Shown: positions 50,949 through 59,460 of the stretch, in pieces
How positions within the stretch are numbered: position 1 is the first letter of the stretch
How the letters are laid out: each line of letters opens with the position of its first letter
Source: Streptomyces sp. NBC_00258
GTDB lineage: Bacteria; Actinomycetota; Actinomycetes; Streptomycetales; Streptomycetaceae
NCBI RefSeq assembly: GCF_036182465.1
Contig: NZ_CP108081.1
Span: 2,666,001 to 2,730,000 of the forward strand
Length of the DNA stretch: 64,000 bases
Direction of reading: 5' to 3'
Program-made: the position numbers and the translations under genes
Notes under the pieces: model-generated
The model's database searches: none
The model's input: the letters and a program-made list of their open reading frames with translations, nothing else
What the model was told of the DNA's origin: nothing

Positions 50949-51122
50949 GTGATACCCAGCTCAACTCGAAACGATCACCTGCCTATTTACGAGAGCCTGG
51001 TGCGTGAGCGCGGTGACGTCGTCGAGGAAGCTCGTGCGGTGGCTGAGCAGACGCAGCGCCAGATGACCGAAGCACTCAACGGACACGCCGGGACCCTTCA
51101 GCCCGAGGGCGGTCCCCGGTGA
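50949..51122 (+). CDS. Small helical protein, 57 aa
   Basis: GTG 50949 with GAAGGA 9 nt upstream; the longer frame from 50841 is unsupported. The sequence reads like a real small protein: NDHLPIYESLVRERGDVVEE and then AEQTQRQMTEALNG, one amphipathic helix, charged, without a signal or membrane segment. I do not recognise a named family, though short streptomycete proteins of this type exist. It stands alone between the AT-rich gap and the zinc-ribbon gene. Confidence 0.6.
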   Translation: MIPSSTRNDHLPIYESLVRERGDVVEEARAVAEQTQRQMTEALNGHAGTLQPEGGPR

Positions 51123-51315
51123 GCCCGCTCCGGCCGGGCGCAGCACACCGCTGTAACCCACAGACCCCCCGGAGAACCCGCGCAGGAGTCTCACACAGAC
51201 TGCACACGGTCCCTCGAAAGCCTCGTTAGCGTTGCAGGCCGCTCGATCCCACGTACGAACGTGCCCGGGCCGCGGCCCGGAGGGTCGACGGTGCGTCAAC
51301 CCAGGAAGACCCCAG

Positions 51316-52086
51316 ATGGACTACTGCACCTCCTGCCGCCGGCATCTCAATGGCGCCCTGGTGTGCCCCGGGTGCGGTGCCTACGCCCCGGACATAGCCC
51401 CGGTCGCCGCCGACGGTCACACCGTCCCGGCCCCGGCCGCCTCGGTGACGACGGGCACGGCGCCCGCCTGGGAGGCCCCGTGGGCCGACCCGGGCGACGA
51501 CCTCGTACCCGTGCCGTCCGCCCCACAGGGACGGGCGGCACGGCGTCGTCAGCGGGCCCGCTGGAAGAAGAACCAGCGCCGGGCAGTGGTGGCGACCGCC
51601 GTCGCACTCGTCGGAGGCGGCCTGACCGTGTCCGCGATGGACCAGCGGTCCGGTGACCGGGCACAGGCGGCCACGGCACCGGAGTCCGCCGGCACGGATA
51701 CGGACACCGCGGACAAACCGTCGACGCCCTACACGCGGCCGACCAGGACACGGCCCGACACCGGCGCCTCCTCCCCCACGTCCTCCGCGCCCGATCGCGC
51801 CAGTCGGCAGCGCACCGCCGCCCCGCCCAGCAGCACGCCCTCGAACCTGCAACCCGACTCGGCGGCCCCGCCGCGTACGACGGCAGAGTCGACGCCTCAG
51901 CCGCGGACGACGTCCCCGACCTCACCCACCGCCGAGGACACGGCCTCCGACCGCAACGAGGCGCGGCCCAGTCGGACGCCCACGCCCTCTGCCACCGAGC
52001 CGAGTTCGCAGCCGCCGCAGACGAGCCCCGCGCCGACCGCGACTTCGCCGTCGCAGATCTGCCTGCTCGTGGTGTGTCTCGGCTGA
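51316..52086 (+). CDS. Zinc-ribbon membrane protein resembling the SCO2400 family
   Basis: 256 aa from ATG 51316 (AGGAAG 7 nt upstream). The N-terminus DYCTSCRRHLNGALVCPGCG has two CxxC pairs forming a zinc ribbon. Then comes a basic stretch (RAARRRQRARWKKNQRR), one membrane helix (AVVATAVALVGGGLTVSAM, about 100-118) and a roughly 130-residue Pro/Thr/Ser-rich tail ending in SQICLLVVCLG. The topology would place the ribbon inside and the low-complexity tail outside. The N-terminus strongly resembles streptomycete SCO2400-family proteins, whose role I do not know. No partner gene is evident. Confidence 0.8.
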   Translation: MDYCTSCRRHLNGALVCPGCGAYAPDIAPVAADGHTVPAPAASVTTGTAPAWEAPWADPGDDLVPVPSAPQGRAARRRQRARWKKNQRRAVVATAVALVGGGLTVSAMDQRSGDRAQAATAPESAGTDTDTADKPSTPYTRPTRTRPDTGASSPTSSAPDRASRQRTAAPPSSTPSNLQPDSAAPPRTTAESTPQPRTTSPTSPTAEDTASDRNEARPSRTPTPSATEPSSQPPQTSPAPTATSPSQICLLVVCLG

Positions 52087-52147
52087 CGGCATCGAGCCGG
52101 CTCGGCGGCCCGATCGCGCTCGGCTCCCGTCGACGTATTCTTCGGCC

Positions 52148-53167
52148 GTGGCCGAGAGCGAACTGATGCGTCTTCCCGACATGCCGTTGCACGATCCGTT
52201 CGTCGTCGCCGACACGAAGACGCGCGCCTACCACCTCTACACGTCCAACGACCCTTCCGTGTCGGGCGTGGACGGCACCGGCACGATGGTCTACCGCAGC
52301 GACGACCTGCGCGACTGGACGCGCCCCGTCGTGGTCTTCCTGGCCGCCGAGCAGAAGGAACTCTGGGCGGCCGACGGCGGATGGGCGCCGGAGGTCCACG
52401 AATGGGGTGGCAGGTACTACCTGTTCACGACGCTGCACAACCAGGACAGGCCGATTCCGGTGCCGCCGCCCAACCAGTGGGGTGTGCCGTTCCAGATCCC
52501 GGCCTATATGCGCGGCACGATCACGGCCGTTTCCGACTCGCTGCTGGGTCCCTTCACCGTCGTCGACCCCGCACGCCCCACCCCGCCCGAGAACCTCATG
52601 ACCCTCGACGGCACGCTCCACGTCGACCCGTCCGGGCAGCCCTGGATGGTGTACGCGCACGAGTGGCTGCAGACCATCGACGGAACCATGGAGGCGATCC
52701 GGTTGGCCCCGGACCTGTCCCGGGCGATCGGGGACCCGGTCCTCCTGTTCAAGGCCTCGGACGCGTCCTGGATCACCGAGCAGATCCCCGCCGGTCTGCC
52801 GAACCAGCTCCCGCCCTACGTAACCGACGGCCCTCAGCTCCACCGCACCCCTGACGGGTCCCTGCTCATGCTGTGGTCCACGTACGAGAAGAACGTGGTC
52901 GGCCAGGACGGGAGCATCAGCGGCGGCTATGTGCAGACCTACGCCACCTCCGAGTCCGGCACCATCACAGGGCCGTGGCAGCAGCACCGGCCGCTGGTCC
53001 GCGAGGACAGCGGTCACGGCATGCTGTTCCACACCTTCGACGGCCGCCTGATGATGGTCCTCCACCGCCCCTTCGACAACGCACGGGGCAAGCTGTACGA
53101 GATGGAACTCCTCGGCCACGAGCTACGGGTGCTCCGCCGACGCTCCGACCTCGACGGCGGCGGATGA
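52148..53167 (+). CDS. Glycoside hydrolase family 43-like protein
   Basis: 339 aa from GTG 52148; ATG 52166 is possible and the ribosome site is weak for both. Five-bladed beta-propeller glycosidase features of GH43 (arabinanases, xylosidases): PLHDPFVVADTKTRAYHLYT with the candidate general-base Asp, MVYRSDDLRDWTRP, AADGGWAPEVHEWGGRYYLF, LDGTLHVDPSGQPWMVYAHE with the pKa-modulating Asp/Glu region, and GHGMLFHTFDGRLMMVLHRP. No signal peptide, so it would act on imported sugars. It is a lone gene, convergent with the M24 peptidase. Confidence 0.85.
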   Translation: MAESELMRLPDMPLHDPFVVADTKTRAYHLYTSNDPSVSGVDGTGTMVYRSDDLRDWTRPVVVFLAAEQKELWAADGGWAPEVHEWGGRYYLFTTLHNQDRPIPVPPPNQWGVPFQIPAYMRGTITAVSDSLLGPFTVVDPARPTPPENLMTLDGTLHVDPSGQPWMVYAHEWLQTIDGTMEAIRLAPDLSRAIGDPVLLFKASDASWITEQIPAGLPNQLPPYVTDGPQLHRTPDGSLLMLWSTYEKNVVGQDGSISGGYVQTYATSESGTITGPWQQHRPLVREDSGHGMLFHTFDGRLMMVLHRPFDNARGKLYEMELLGHELRVLRRRSDLDGGG

Positions 53168-53234
53168 CACCGCTCAGCGACAGGGTTCGGCAGGTCGAGG
53201 CGCAGGAGCCCCGCGGCCTCGGTGGCGTGACGGA

Positions 53235-53927
53235 TCAGCGCAGGTCGAGCAGTTCCTCGTAGAAGCCGCCGAACCCGCGCTCCCGGTCGACGAGATGGAT
53301 CTCCAGGATCCAGTGGCAGCGGCGCCCGGCCTTGTCGGTGCGCCGCAGCGGGGTGTCGTTGCCCGGCGCGATGTACGACTCCACGTCCGCGCCGTCGATC
53401 CACTCGTGCGGGAACTCGCCGACCAGGTGCCCGGCATGCCAGCCGCCCAGCTCCCACCCGGCGTCGGTCGCGAGCCGCTCGACCTCGGCGTACAGCCGCT
53501 TGCCGGTGATGTCGGGCTCGCTCTCGAAGAACCGCTGCCCGGCCGCGAAGACCTTCGGCAGATCGTCCCTCAGCCGCCGCTTGACCGGGTCGTCGCCCAG
53601 TACGAAGGTGCGTCCGAAGTCGGCCTCGTACTCCTCGAAGATCGGACCGAAGTCGGCGAACACGATGTCGTCCGCGCCGATCGGACGGTCCGGCGGGTTC
53701 TCCCGGTAGGGCTTCAGCGTGTTCGGGCCTGAGCGCACGATCCGCTTGTGCCAGTGCCGGGTCGTACCGAACAGTTCGTTCGCCAGATCCCGGACCCGGT
53801 CGCTGACCGCCCGCTCCTCCTCCCCCGCGGCGACGAGCCCGCGCTCCTCGATCTCCGCGAAGAGCCGCTCGGCCTTCGCCTGAGCGTCCAGCAGCCGCGC
53901 CGCGCGCATGGGTTCGTCATCCGCCAT
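53235..53927 (-). CDS. M24-family metallopeptidase (Xaa-Pro dipeptidase-like)
   Basis: 230 aa from ATG 53927. It is essentially the pita-bread catalytic domain alone. All five metal ligands appear present: Asp in DIVFADFGPIFEEY and EADFGRTF, His in GWHAGHLVGEFPHE, Glu in HWILEIHLVD, and Glu in GFGGFYEELL. A helical N-terminus (LLDAQAKAERLFAEIEERGL) replaces the usual creatinase N-domain. M24 enzymes cleave Xaa-Pro bonds, methionine or creatine-like substrates; the substrate here is open. The gene is convergent with GH43 and divergent from the molybdate locus. Confidence 0.85.
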   Translation of the reverse strand: MADDEPMRAARLLDAQAKAERLFAEIEERGLVAAGEEERAVSDRVRDLANELFGTTRHWHKRIVRSGPNTLKPYRENPPDRPIGADDIVFADFGPIFEEYEADFGRTFVLGDDPVKRRLRDDLPKVFAAGQRFFESEPDITGKRLYAEVERLATDAGWELGGWHAGHLVGEFPHEWIDGADVESYIAPGNDTPLRRTDKAGRRCHWILEIHLVDRERGFGGFYEELLDLR

Positions 53928-54114
53928 GAGCCCGACCGTAGGCGGGTGAATCTTGGTCCGGCAACCGGATTGTTCACGGCTGCCACCTCCCGGTCGACTG
54001 CACCCAAACGCCGGTCTCGTACAAACGCACATTCCAACCCTACGAAACAATGATCCGGCTCATGCAATGAGACAGTAGGCTTTCACCTTGTATTTGCGGC
54101 AGTATCATCGGCGC

Positions 54115-54510
54115 ATGCTCACCTACCGGATCGGGGTCGCCGCCGCCTTGCTCGGTGTCAGCGCCGACACCGTGAGGCGCCTGGTCGACGGTGGGAGACT
54201 CGCCGCCGAACGCGACAGGACGGGACGGGCCGGGCCGCCGGATCGCCCCCGGGCCGGTCCTCGCCGCCCATGCCCGGCAGTTGCACCGCACGGAGCGGGA
54301 GAACGCAGGCTCCTCGGCCCGCAACCGCCTCTCCGGCATCGTCACGGACGTGATCCTCGGAGACGTGTCCGCGCAGGTGGAGATCCAGGCGGGGCCGTTC
54401 CGGGTGGTGTCCTGGTCAGCCGCGAGTCGGCCGAGGAGTTGAAGCCGGGACCCGGTGTTCCGGCGGTTGCCGTGATCAAGTCGACCAACCTGGTCGTCGA
54501 GAGACCGTAG
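54115..54510 (+). pseudogene. HTH-TOBE molybdate-type regulator broken by two frameshifts
   Basis: The family has a MerR-like helix-turn-helix and a C-terminal molybdate-binding TOBE domain. The first part (LTYRIGVAAALLGVSADTVR) is in the frame of ATG 54115. The middle (GRRIAPGPVLAAHARQL, ARNRLSGIVTDVILGDVSAQ, VEIQAGPFRVV) is in the +1 frame. The end (LVSRESAEELK, AVAVIKSTNLVVE) returns to the first. The junctions are about 54217-54235 (one extra base) and 54408-54413 (GTGTCCTGG, one C short). No stop intervenes, so a 131-aa protein with a scrambled middle could be made. It is either a decayed gene or a pair of sequencing errors. It sits 48 bp upstream of modA. Confidence 0.8.
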
Positions 54511-54558
54511 AGGAGTCCCGCGGTGGATTCTTCGCCATGTGACAGAGGGAGTAGATCC

Positions 54559-55386
54559 GTGATGACTCGTTCCGCGCGCCGGACCCGCCGGACCCTTCAG
54601 GTGGCCGGTGCGGGAGCCGCCGCGTTGCTGGCCCTGAGCGCCTGCTCCTCCTCCGACGACTCGTCGACGGGGTCCGACTCCGCCGCGTCGGGGTCCTCGT
54701 CCCCGAAGCTGTCCGGCACGGTGACCGTGTTCGCCGCGGCCTCCCTGAAGGAGAGCTTCACCGCGCTGGGCAAACAGTTCGAGCAGAAGCAACCCGGCAC
54801 GAAGGTGACGTTCAGCTTCGGCGGCAGCGACTCCCTCGCCGCGAGCATCACCGGCGGCGCCCCGGCCGACGTGTTCGCCTCCGCCAGCCCCAAGACGATG
54901 GCCATCGTCACGGACAAGGGCGACGCGTCGGGGACGCCCGCCACCTTCGTCCGCAACCAGCTGGAGATCGCCACCCTGCCCGGCAACCCGGACAAGGTCG
55001 CCTCCCTCAAGGACCTCACCAGGTCGGGCCTGAAGGTCGTGCTCTGCGACAGGACCGTGCCCTGCGGCGCCGCGGCCCAGAAGGCGCTCGACGCCGGCAA
55101 GCTCAAGCTCACACCGGTCTCGTACGAGCAGGACGTCAAGGCCGCCCTGACCAAGGTCGAGCTCAAGGAGGCCGACGCGGCCGTCGTCTACAAGACCGAT
55201 GTGAGCGCCGCGGGTGACAAGGTGGAGGGCGTGGGCTTCCCCGAGTCGGCCGACGCCATCAACGACTACCCGATCGTCCAGCTCAAGGACGCGCCCAACG
55301 CCGAGGCGGCCAAGGCGTTCATCGCGCTCGTGCAGTCCGCCGACGGCCAGAAGGTCCTGACCGGGGCCGGGTTCCTCAAGCCGTGA
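54559..55386 (+). CDS. modA: Molybdate-binding lipoprotein ModA
   Basis: 275 aa from GTG 54559 (GGGAG 7 nt upstream; ATG 54562 is next). Signal peptide with lipobox LLALSAC (Cys about 33), Ser/Asp-rich tether, then the ModA fold: GTVTVFAAASLKESFTAL with the oxyanion-binding AAASLK, FGGSDSLAASITGGAPADVF, FVRNQLEIATLPG, YEQDVKAALTKVELKEADAA, VYKTDV and the final AFIALVQSADGQKVL. It captures molybdate for the ModBC transporter encoded next, whose gene overlaps it by 4 bp (GTGA). Confidence 0.97.
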   Translation: MMTRSARRTRRTLQVAGAGAAALLALSACSSSDDSSTGSDSAASGSSSPKLSGTVTVFAAASLKESFTALGKQFEQKQPGTKVTFSFGGSDSLAASITGGAPADVFASASPKTMAIVTDKGDASGTPATFVRNQLEIATLPGNPDKVASLKDLTRSGLKVVLCDRTVPCGAAAQKALDAGKLKLTPVSYEQDVKAALTKVELKEADAAVVYKTDVSAAGDKVEGVGFPESADAINDYPIVQLKDAPNAEAAKAFIALVQSADGQKVLTGAGFLKP

Positions 55387-56261
55387 CCTCCCCGACCGAC
55401 GCGCCCGACAGGTCCGCCGCCGCGGCCGACACCCTCCGGGGTGGGCCCCGGCGCGGCCGCGGGCGTGTCCGGAAGGGCTTCGGCCGGGGCGTACCACTGC
55501 CCCTGCTGGTGCCCGCGCTGCTGGGCCTGGCGTTCCTGGTGCTGCCGCTGATCGCCCTGCTGGTCCGCACCCCCTGGCACAGCCTGCCGGACCAGCTGAC
55601 CAGCCCCGAGGTCTGGCAGGCGCTGAAGCTGTCCCTGCTGTGTGCCACGGCGGCGACCGCGGTGAGCCTGGTGATCGGGGTGCCCCTGGCCTGGCTGCTG
55701 GCCCGGGTCGAGTTCCCCGGACGCGGTCTCGTGCGAGCCCTCGTCACGCTGCCGCTCGTCCTGCCGCCGGTGGTGGGCGGTGTGGCACTGCTGATGGCGC
55801 TGGGCCGCAACGGCATCGTCGGGCAGTGGCTGGACTCGTGGTTCGGGATCACGCTGCCGTTCACCACCACCGGTGTCGTCATCGCCGAGGCGTTCGTGGC
55901 GATGCCGTTCCTGGTCATCAGCGTCGAGGGCACCCTGCGCGCCGCCGACCCCCGCTACGAGGAGGCGGCCGCCACGCTCGGTGCCTCCCGCTTCACCGCC
56001 TTCCGCCGCGTCACGCTGCCGCTGATCGCGCCCGGAATCGCGGCAGGCGCCGTGCTGGCCTGGGCACGGGCACTGGGCGAGTTCGGCGCGACGATCACCT
56101 TCGCCGGCAACTTCCCCGGCCGTACGCAGACCATGCCGCTGGCCGTCTACCTGGCCCTGCAGAGCGACCCGGAGGCGGCCATCGCTCTCAGCCTGGTGCT
56201 GCTCGCCGTGTCCGTCGCGGTCCTGGCCGGGCTGCGCGATCGCTGGATGACCGCCTCATGA
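55383..56261 (+). CDS. modB: Molybdate ABC transporter permease ModB
   Basis: 292 aa with about six membrane helices (LLVPALLGLAFLVLPLIALL, ALKLSLLCATAATAVSLVIG, VTLPLVLPPVVGGVALLMAL). The ATPase-coupling EAA loop is YEEAAATLGASRFTAFRRVTLP, given here only by its Glu-Ala-Ala core and Gly. ALGEFGATITFAGNFPGRTQT is the ModB hallmark near the channel. GTG start overlaps the modA stop and its own stop overlaps modC (ATGA), so modABC is translationally coupled. Confidence 0.96.
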   Translation: MTSPTDAPDRSAAAADTLRGGPRRGRGRVRKGFGRGVPLPLLVPALLGLAFLVLPLIALLVRTPWHSLPDQLTSPEVWQALKLSLLCATAATAVSLVIGVPLAWLLARVEFPGRGLVRALVTLPLVLPPVVGGVALLMALGRNGIVGQWLDSWFGITLPFTTTGVVIAEAFVAMPFLVISVEGTLRAADPRYEEAAATLGASRFTAFRRVTLPLIAPGIAAGAVLAWARALGEFGATITFAGNFPGRTQTMPLAVYLALQSDPEAAIALSLVLLAVSVAVLAGLRDRWMTAS

Positions 56262-57418
56262 CCCACACCGGGAAGACCCAGAAGACCCAGAAGTCCGTGA
56301 AGTCCGAGAAGACGGAGGAGAAGACAGAGAAGACAGAGAAGTCCGCGTACGAGGCCACGGGCGTCCCCGGCCCGGTCCCGGCGGGTCTTGACGCCCATCT
56401 CGTCGTCGACCGGGGCTCGTTCCGGCTCGACGTGGCACTGACCGCCGCACCCGGTGACGTGGTCGCCCTGCTGGGCCCCAACGGGGCCGGAAAGACCACC
56501 GCCCTGCGTGCCCTGGCCGGCCTGACGCCGCTCACCGGCGGCCGACTGCGCCTGGACGGCGCGGTGTTGGACCGTACGGCGCCCGAGTCTCGCCCGGTCG
56601 GTGTCGTCTTCCAGGACTATTTGCTCTTCCCGCACCTCACGGCCCTGGACAACGTGGCCTTCGGCCCGCGCTGCCACGGCGCGACCAAGGCGGGGGCCCG
56701 CGCCCAGGCCGCCGAATGGCTGGAGCGGATGGGCCTCGCCGAGCATGCCGGCGCCAGGCCCCGCCGCCTCTCCGGCGGCCAGGCCCAGCGCGTCGCCCTC
56801 GCCCGCGCCCTCGCCACCAACCCCCGGCTCCTCCTCCTCGACGAACCCCTCGCCGCCCTCGACGCCCGCACCCGCCTGGAGGTACGGACCCAACTCCGGC
56901 GCCACCTGGCGGAGTTCGAGGCCGTCGCCGTACTCGTCACCCACGACCCGCTCGACGCCATGGTCCTGGCCGACCGTCTCGTCGTCATCGAGGACGGCCG
57001 CGTCGTCCAGGAAGGCACCCCCGCCGACATCGCACGCCACCCTCGCACGGACTACATCGCACACCTGGTCGGTCTGAACCTCTACAAGGGACGGGCCGAG
57101 GGCCACACGGTCCACGTGGACGGCGGCCCGTCGATCACCACCACGGAGGATCTGACGGGCCCGGTCTTCGTCGCCTTCCCGCCGAGCGCGGTCACCCTCT
57201 ACCGGGACCGCCCCACCGGTTCCAGTGCCCGCAATCTCTGGCAGTGCGAGGTCGCGGGCATGGAGACCCACGGCGACCAGATCCGGGCCGACCTCACCGG
57301 CGAACTCCCGCTCGCCGCCGACCTCACCACCGTCGCCGCCGCCGAACTCGACCTCCACCCCGGGGCCACGGTGTGGGCGACGGTCAAGGCGGCCCAGACG
57401 CACGCCTACCCGGCCTGA
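56258..57418 (+). CDS. modC: Molybdate ABC transporter ATPase ModC with charged N-terminal tail
   Basis: 386 aa. After a 45-residue tail come Walker A GPNGAGKTT, Q-loop VFQDYLLFPHLTALDNVAFG, signature LSGGQAQRVALARAL, Walker B LLLLDEPLAALDA and switch VLVTHDPLDA, then a C-terminal TOBE domain (from about 300, WQCEVAGMETHGDQIRADL) that senses molybdate. The tail (KTQKTQKSVKSEKTEEKTEK) is a low-complexity Lys/Thr/Glu repeat encoded by 9- and 12-bp DNA repeats at about 56270-56343. It is unusual for the family, and an ATG further in is not obvious. It overlaps modB and powers molybdate import. Confidence 0.95.
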   Translation: MTHTGKTQKTQKSVKSEKTEEKTEKTEKSAYEATGVPGPVPAGLDAHLVVDRGSFRLDVALTAAPGDVVALLGPNGAGKTTALRALAGLTPLTGGRLRLDGAVLDRTAPESRPVGVVFQDYLLFPHLTALDNVAFGPRCHGATKAGARAQAAEWLERMGLAEHAGARPRRLSGGQAQRVALARALATNPRLLLLDEPLAALDARTRLEVRTQLRRHLAEFEAVAVLVTHDPLDAMVLADRLVVIEDGRVVQEGTPADIARHPRTDYIAHLVGLNLYKGRAEGHTVHVDGGPSITTTEDLTGPVFVAFPPSAVTLYRDRPTGSSARNLWQCEVAGMETHGDQIRADLTGELPLAADLTTVAAAELDLHPGATVWATVKAAQTHAYPA

Positions 57419-57535
57419 TTCGCCCGGCGGGTGCGACCAGCCTCACCCCGGCCCACACCCCACCCCGCTACGGTGAAACTCACAGCCGCCCCAAAGCGGG
57501 ACATAACCACCATGAAGTCTGTGAGGCATCCCGTC

Positions 57536-57955
57536 ATGAGCCTGAGCATCCGCAATCAGCTCCCCGGCACCGTCACCGCCGTCACCCCGGGCGAGGCCAT
57601 GGCGACCGTCAAGGTGCGTCTCGACGGCGGGCAGGAGCTCACGGCGGCGATCACCTCGGAGGCCGTGAAGGAACTCGGTCTCGCGGAGGGTTCCGCTGTC
57701 CGCGCCCTGGTGAAGTCCACCGAGATCTCGCTGGCCACCGGCCCGGTGGACGGGCTGTCCATCCGCAACCGGCTCCCGGGCACGGTCACCGACATCGCCA
57801 CGGGCGACGCCATGGCGTCCGTGAAGGTGAGCGTCGACGGCGGCAACCTGACCTCGGCGATCACGAAGGACGCCGTCACGGACCTCCGCCTGGGAACCGG
57901 TACCGCCGTCACCGCCCTGATCAAGTCGACCGAGGTGTCCCTCGCGACCGTATGA
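57536..57955 (+). CDS. Di-Mop molybdate-binding protein (tandem TOBE domains)
   Basis: 139 aa from ATG 57536 (GAGG about 8 nt upstream; ATG 57512 is an in-frame alternative). Two near-identical Mop/TOBE units: 1-68 (LSIRNQLPGTVTAVTPGEAM, VRALVKSTEISLAT) and 72-139 (LSIRNRLPGTVTDIATGDAM, VTALIKSTEVSLATV). Molbindins of this type store or buffer molybdate as oligomers in the cytoplasm. It follows modC by 117 bp in the same direction and fits as the last member of the molybdate locus. The two units probably arose by internal duplication. Confidence 0.93.
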   Translation: MSLSIRNQLPGTVTAVTPGEAMATVKVRLDGGQELTAAITSEAVKELGLAEGSAVRALVKSTEISLATGPVDGLSIRNRLPGTVTDIATGDAMASVKVSVDGGNLTSAITKDAVTDLRLGTGTAVTALIKSTEVSLATV

Positions 57956-57979
57956 GCCGATGCCCGGCAAGGGCGGGGC

Positions 57980-57999
57980 GTCGGCCTCGGCACGCCGAC
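57980..57999. terminator. Possible hairpin between convergent genes
   Basis: GTCGGC (57980-57985) pairs with GCCGAC (57994-57999) across an 8-nt loop, in the gap between the di-Mop gene and the P450 gene. Short stem, so only modest support. Confidence 0.35.
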
Positions 58000-58023
58000 C
58001 ACCGGCCCGCCAGCGTTCTCGTC

Positions 58024-58049
58024 GTCAGCCGTCAGCCGTCAGCCGTCAG
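58024..58049. repeat. GTCAGCC heptamer repeat
   Basis: Three perfect tandem copies of GTCAGCC followed by a partial fourth (GTCAG), just beyond the P450 stop codon. Non-coding; function unknown. Confidence 0.8.
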
Positions 58050-58061
58050 GATGACTTGTCG

Positions 58062-59240
58062 TCACAGAATGAGGGGCAGGGATGCAAGGCCGCGCATCAA
58101 CCGCGTGTGCCGCCATTCCAGTTCCTCCGCGGGAACTGCCAGCCGAATGCCGGCGAAGCGGGAAATGACCGCCCGGAGCGCGAGTTCGCCTTCGGCTCGC
58201 GCGAGGGGCGCTCCCAGGCATCTGTGGATTCCGTGGCCGAAGGCAAGATGTCCGGTGGCACCGCGGTTGAAATCGAGCTGGTCCGGACCGGGAAACCGGT
58301 TCGGATCGCGGTTGGCGGCGCCGGGAGCGATGAGCACCGGAATGCCTTCGGGAATCACGGTTCCGCCGAGCGTGAACTCTTCGGTGCTGTAGCGGAACGT
58401 CGCGATCCCGACAGGCGAGTCGAAGCGCAGCAACTCGTCCAGCGCACTCCCGAGCAGTTGCGGCTCGGCCCTCAACCGCCCGAGTGACTCCGGGTGTTGG
58501 AGAAGGGCCAGGGCCGCGTTGCCAATGAAGTTGGTGGTGGTCTCGTGGCCGGCCACGAGCAGGAGCACGGCGAGCGACACGAGTTCGTCCTCGGTCAACT
58601 GGTCCTGGCCGTCTCGTACGGCGATGAGGTCGTCGAGCAGACTCTCACCGGGCGAACTGCGTCGGGAGGCGACGAGGTCGGTCATGTAGCCGCCGATGGC
58701 ATGTGAGGCGGCGTCGATCCCTCGGGGGTCTCCGGCGGCGAACAGATCGCTCGACCAGGTACGCACGAGCCGACGGTCGGACTCGGGTACCCCCAGCATC
58801 TCGCAGATGACGGTGACCGGCAGAGGGACGGCGAGGCTCTCGACGAGGTCCACCGGTCCGCGGCCCGGCCAGGCGTCGAGCAACTCGTCGGCCAGGCCGG
58901 CGATATAGGGGCGCATCCGTGCGACGGCCCCGGTGGTGAACGCCTTCGTCACCAGAGCCCGCAGCCGTGCGTGCCGCGGAGGGTCGGTGGCGAGCATGTT
59001 CTGGGAGACGGCCGGATGGAGATCCCGCTGCGACGGCCGGTCGGCGAAGAACCGCACGGTGTTCTTCGAGAGCCGAGGATCCGCGAATGCCTCCCGGGCC
59101 TCCGCGTAGCCCGTGACCAGGTAGCTGTAGCGCCCACCTGAACCGGTGGCCACCTTCCGCACCGGCGCCGCGTCTCGCAGCCACGCGTAGGCCGAGTACG
59201 GATCTGCGAAGAACCGCGGGTCCTGCAACGGGTCGGTCAC
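58062..59240 (-). CDS. Cytochrome P450
   Basis: 392 aa, bacterial class I P450 similar in layout to CYP105/107-type enzymes. I-helix AGHETTTNFIG (oxygen-binding Thr), ExxR as ELLRFDSPV, and the haem loop FGHGIHRCLGAPLAR with Cys341 as iron ligand. MLATDPPRHARLRALVTKAF is the conserved C-helix segment. GTG start with GGAG 8 nt upstream. No ferredoxin gene is adjacent and no biosynthetic genes surround it, so electrons would come from elsewhere and the substrate is unknown. Confidence 0.96.
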   Translation of the reverse strand: MTDPLQDPRFFADPYSAYAWLRDAAPVRKVATGSGGRYSYLVTGYAEAREAFADPRLSKNTVRFFADRPSQRDLHPAVSQNMLATDPPRHARLRALVTKAFTTGAVARMRPYIAGLADELLDAWPGRGPVDLVESLAVPLPVTVICEMLGVPESDRRLVRTWSSDLFAAGDPRGIDAASHAIGGYMTDLVASRRSSPGESLLDDLIAVRDGQDQLTEDELVSLAVLLLVAGHETTTNFIGNAALALLQHPESLGRLRAEPQLLGSALDELLRFDSPVGIATFRYSTEEFTLGGTVIPEGIPVLIAPGAANRDPNRFPGPDQLDFNRGATGHLAFGHGIHRCLGAPLARAEGELALRAVISRFAGIRLAVPAEELEWRHTRLMRGLASLPLIL

Positions 59241-59460
59241 GCTTGCGGCTCCATTCCCGAAGGTGTCGGTTCGTCAGTGACGGTACGTGCGATCTTGCCC
59301 TGGGCGAAGGCGGGGGCGATGGCAGTGGCGTGGGGGAAGGCCGGTCCTCTTCGCGTGTACGAGGCTGTCACCGACTTGGTGCGAACACACAATCTCGCCC
59401 GCCGAGGGATAGCCGCGGGTGGCTCATCGCGTCGTGATGGTTGCGAGAAGGGGAGGGTCG
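59241..59460. promoter_or_regulatory. Divergent promoter region, P450 / sigma factor
   Basis: 220 bp between the P450 and ECF sigma starts, with no supported gene. It must hold promoters for both. I see no clear inverted repeat. Confidence 0.45.

Noticed and set aside
54061..54114. Molybdenum-cofactor riboswitch before the molybdate locus
   Set aside because: The leader is too short (about 50 bp to the regulator start) and I see none of the expected multi-stem structure.
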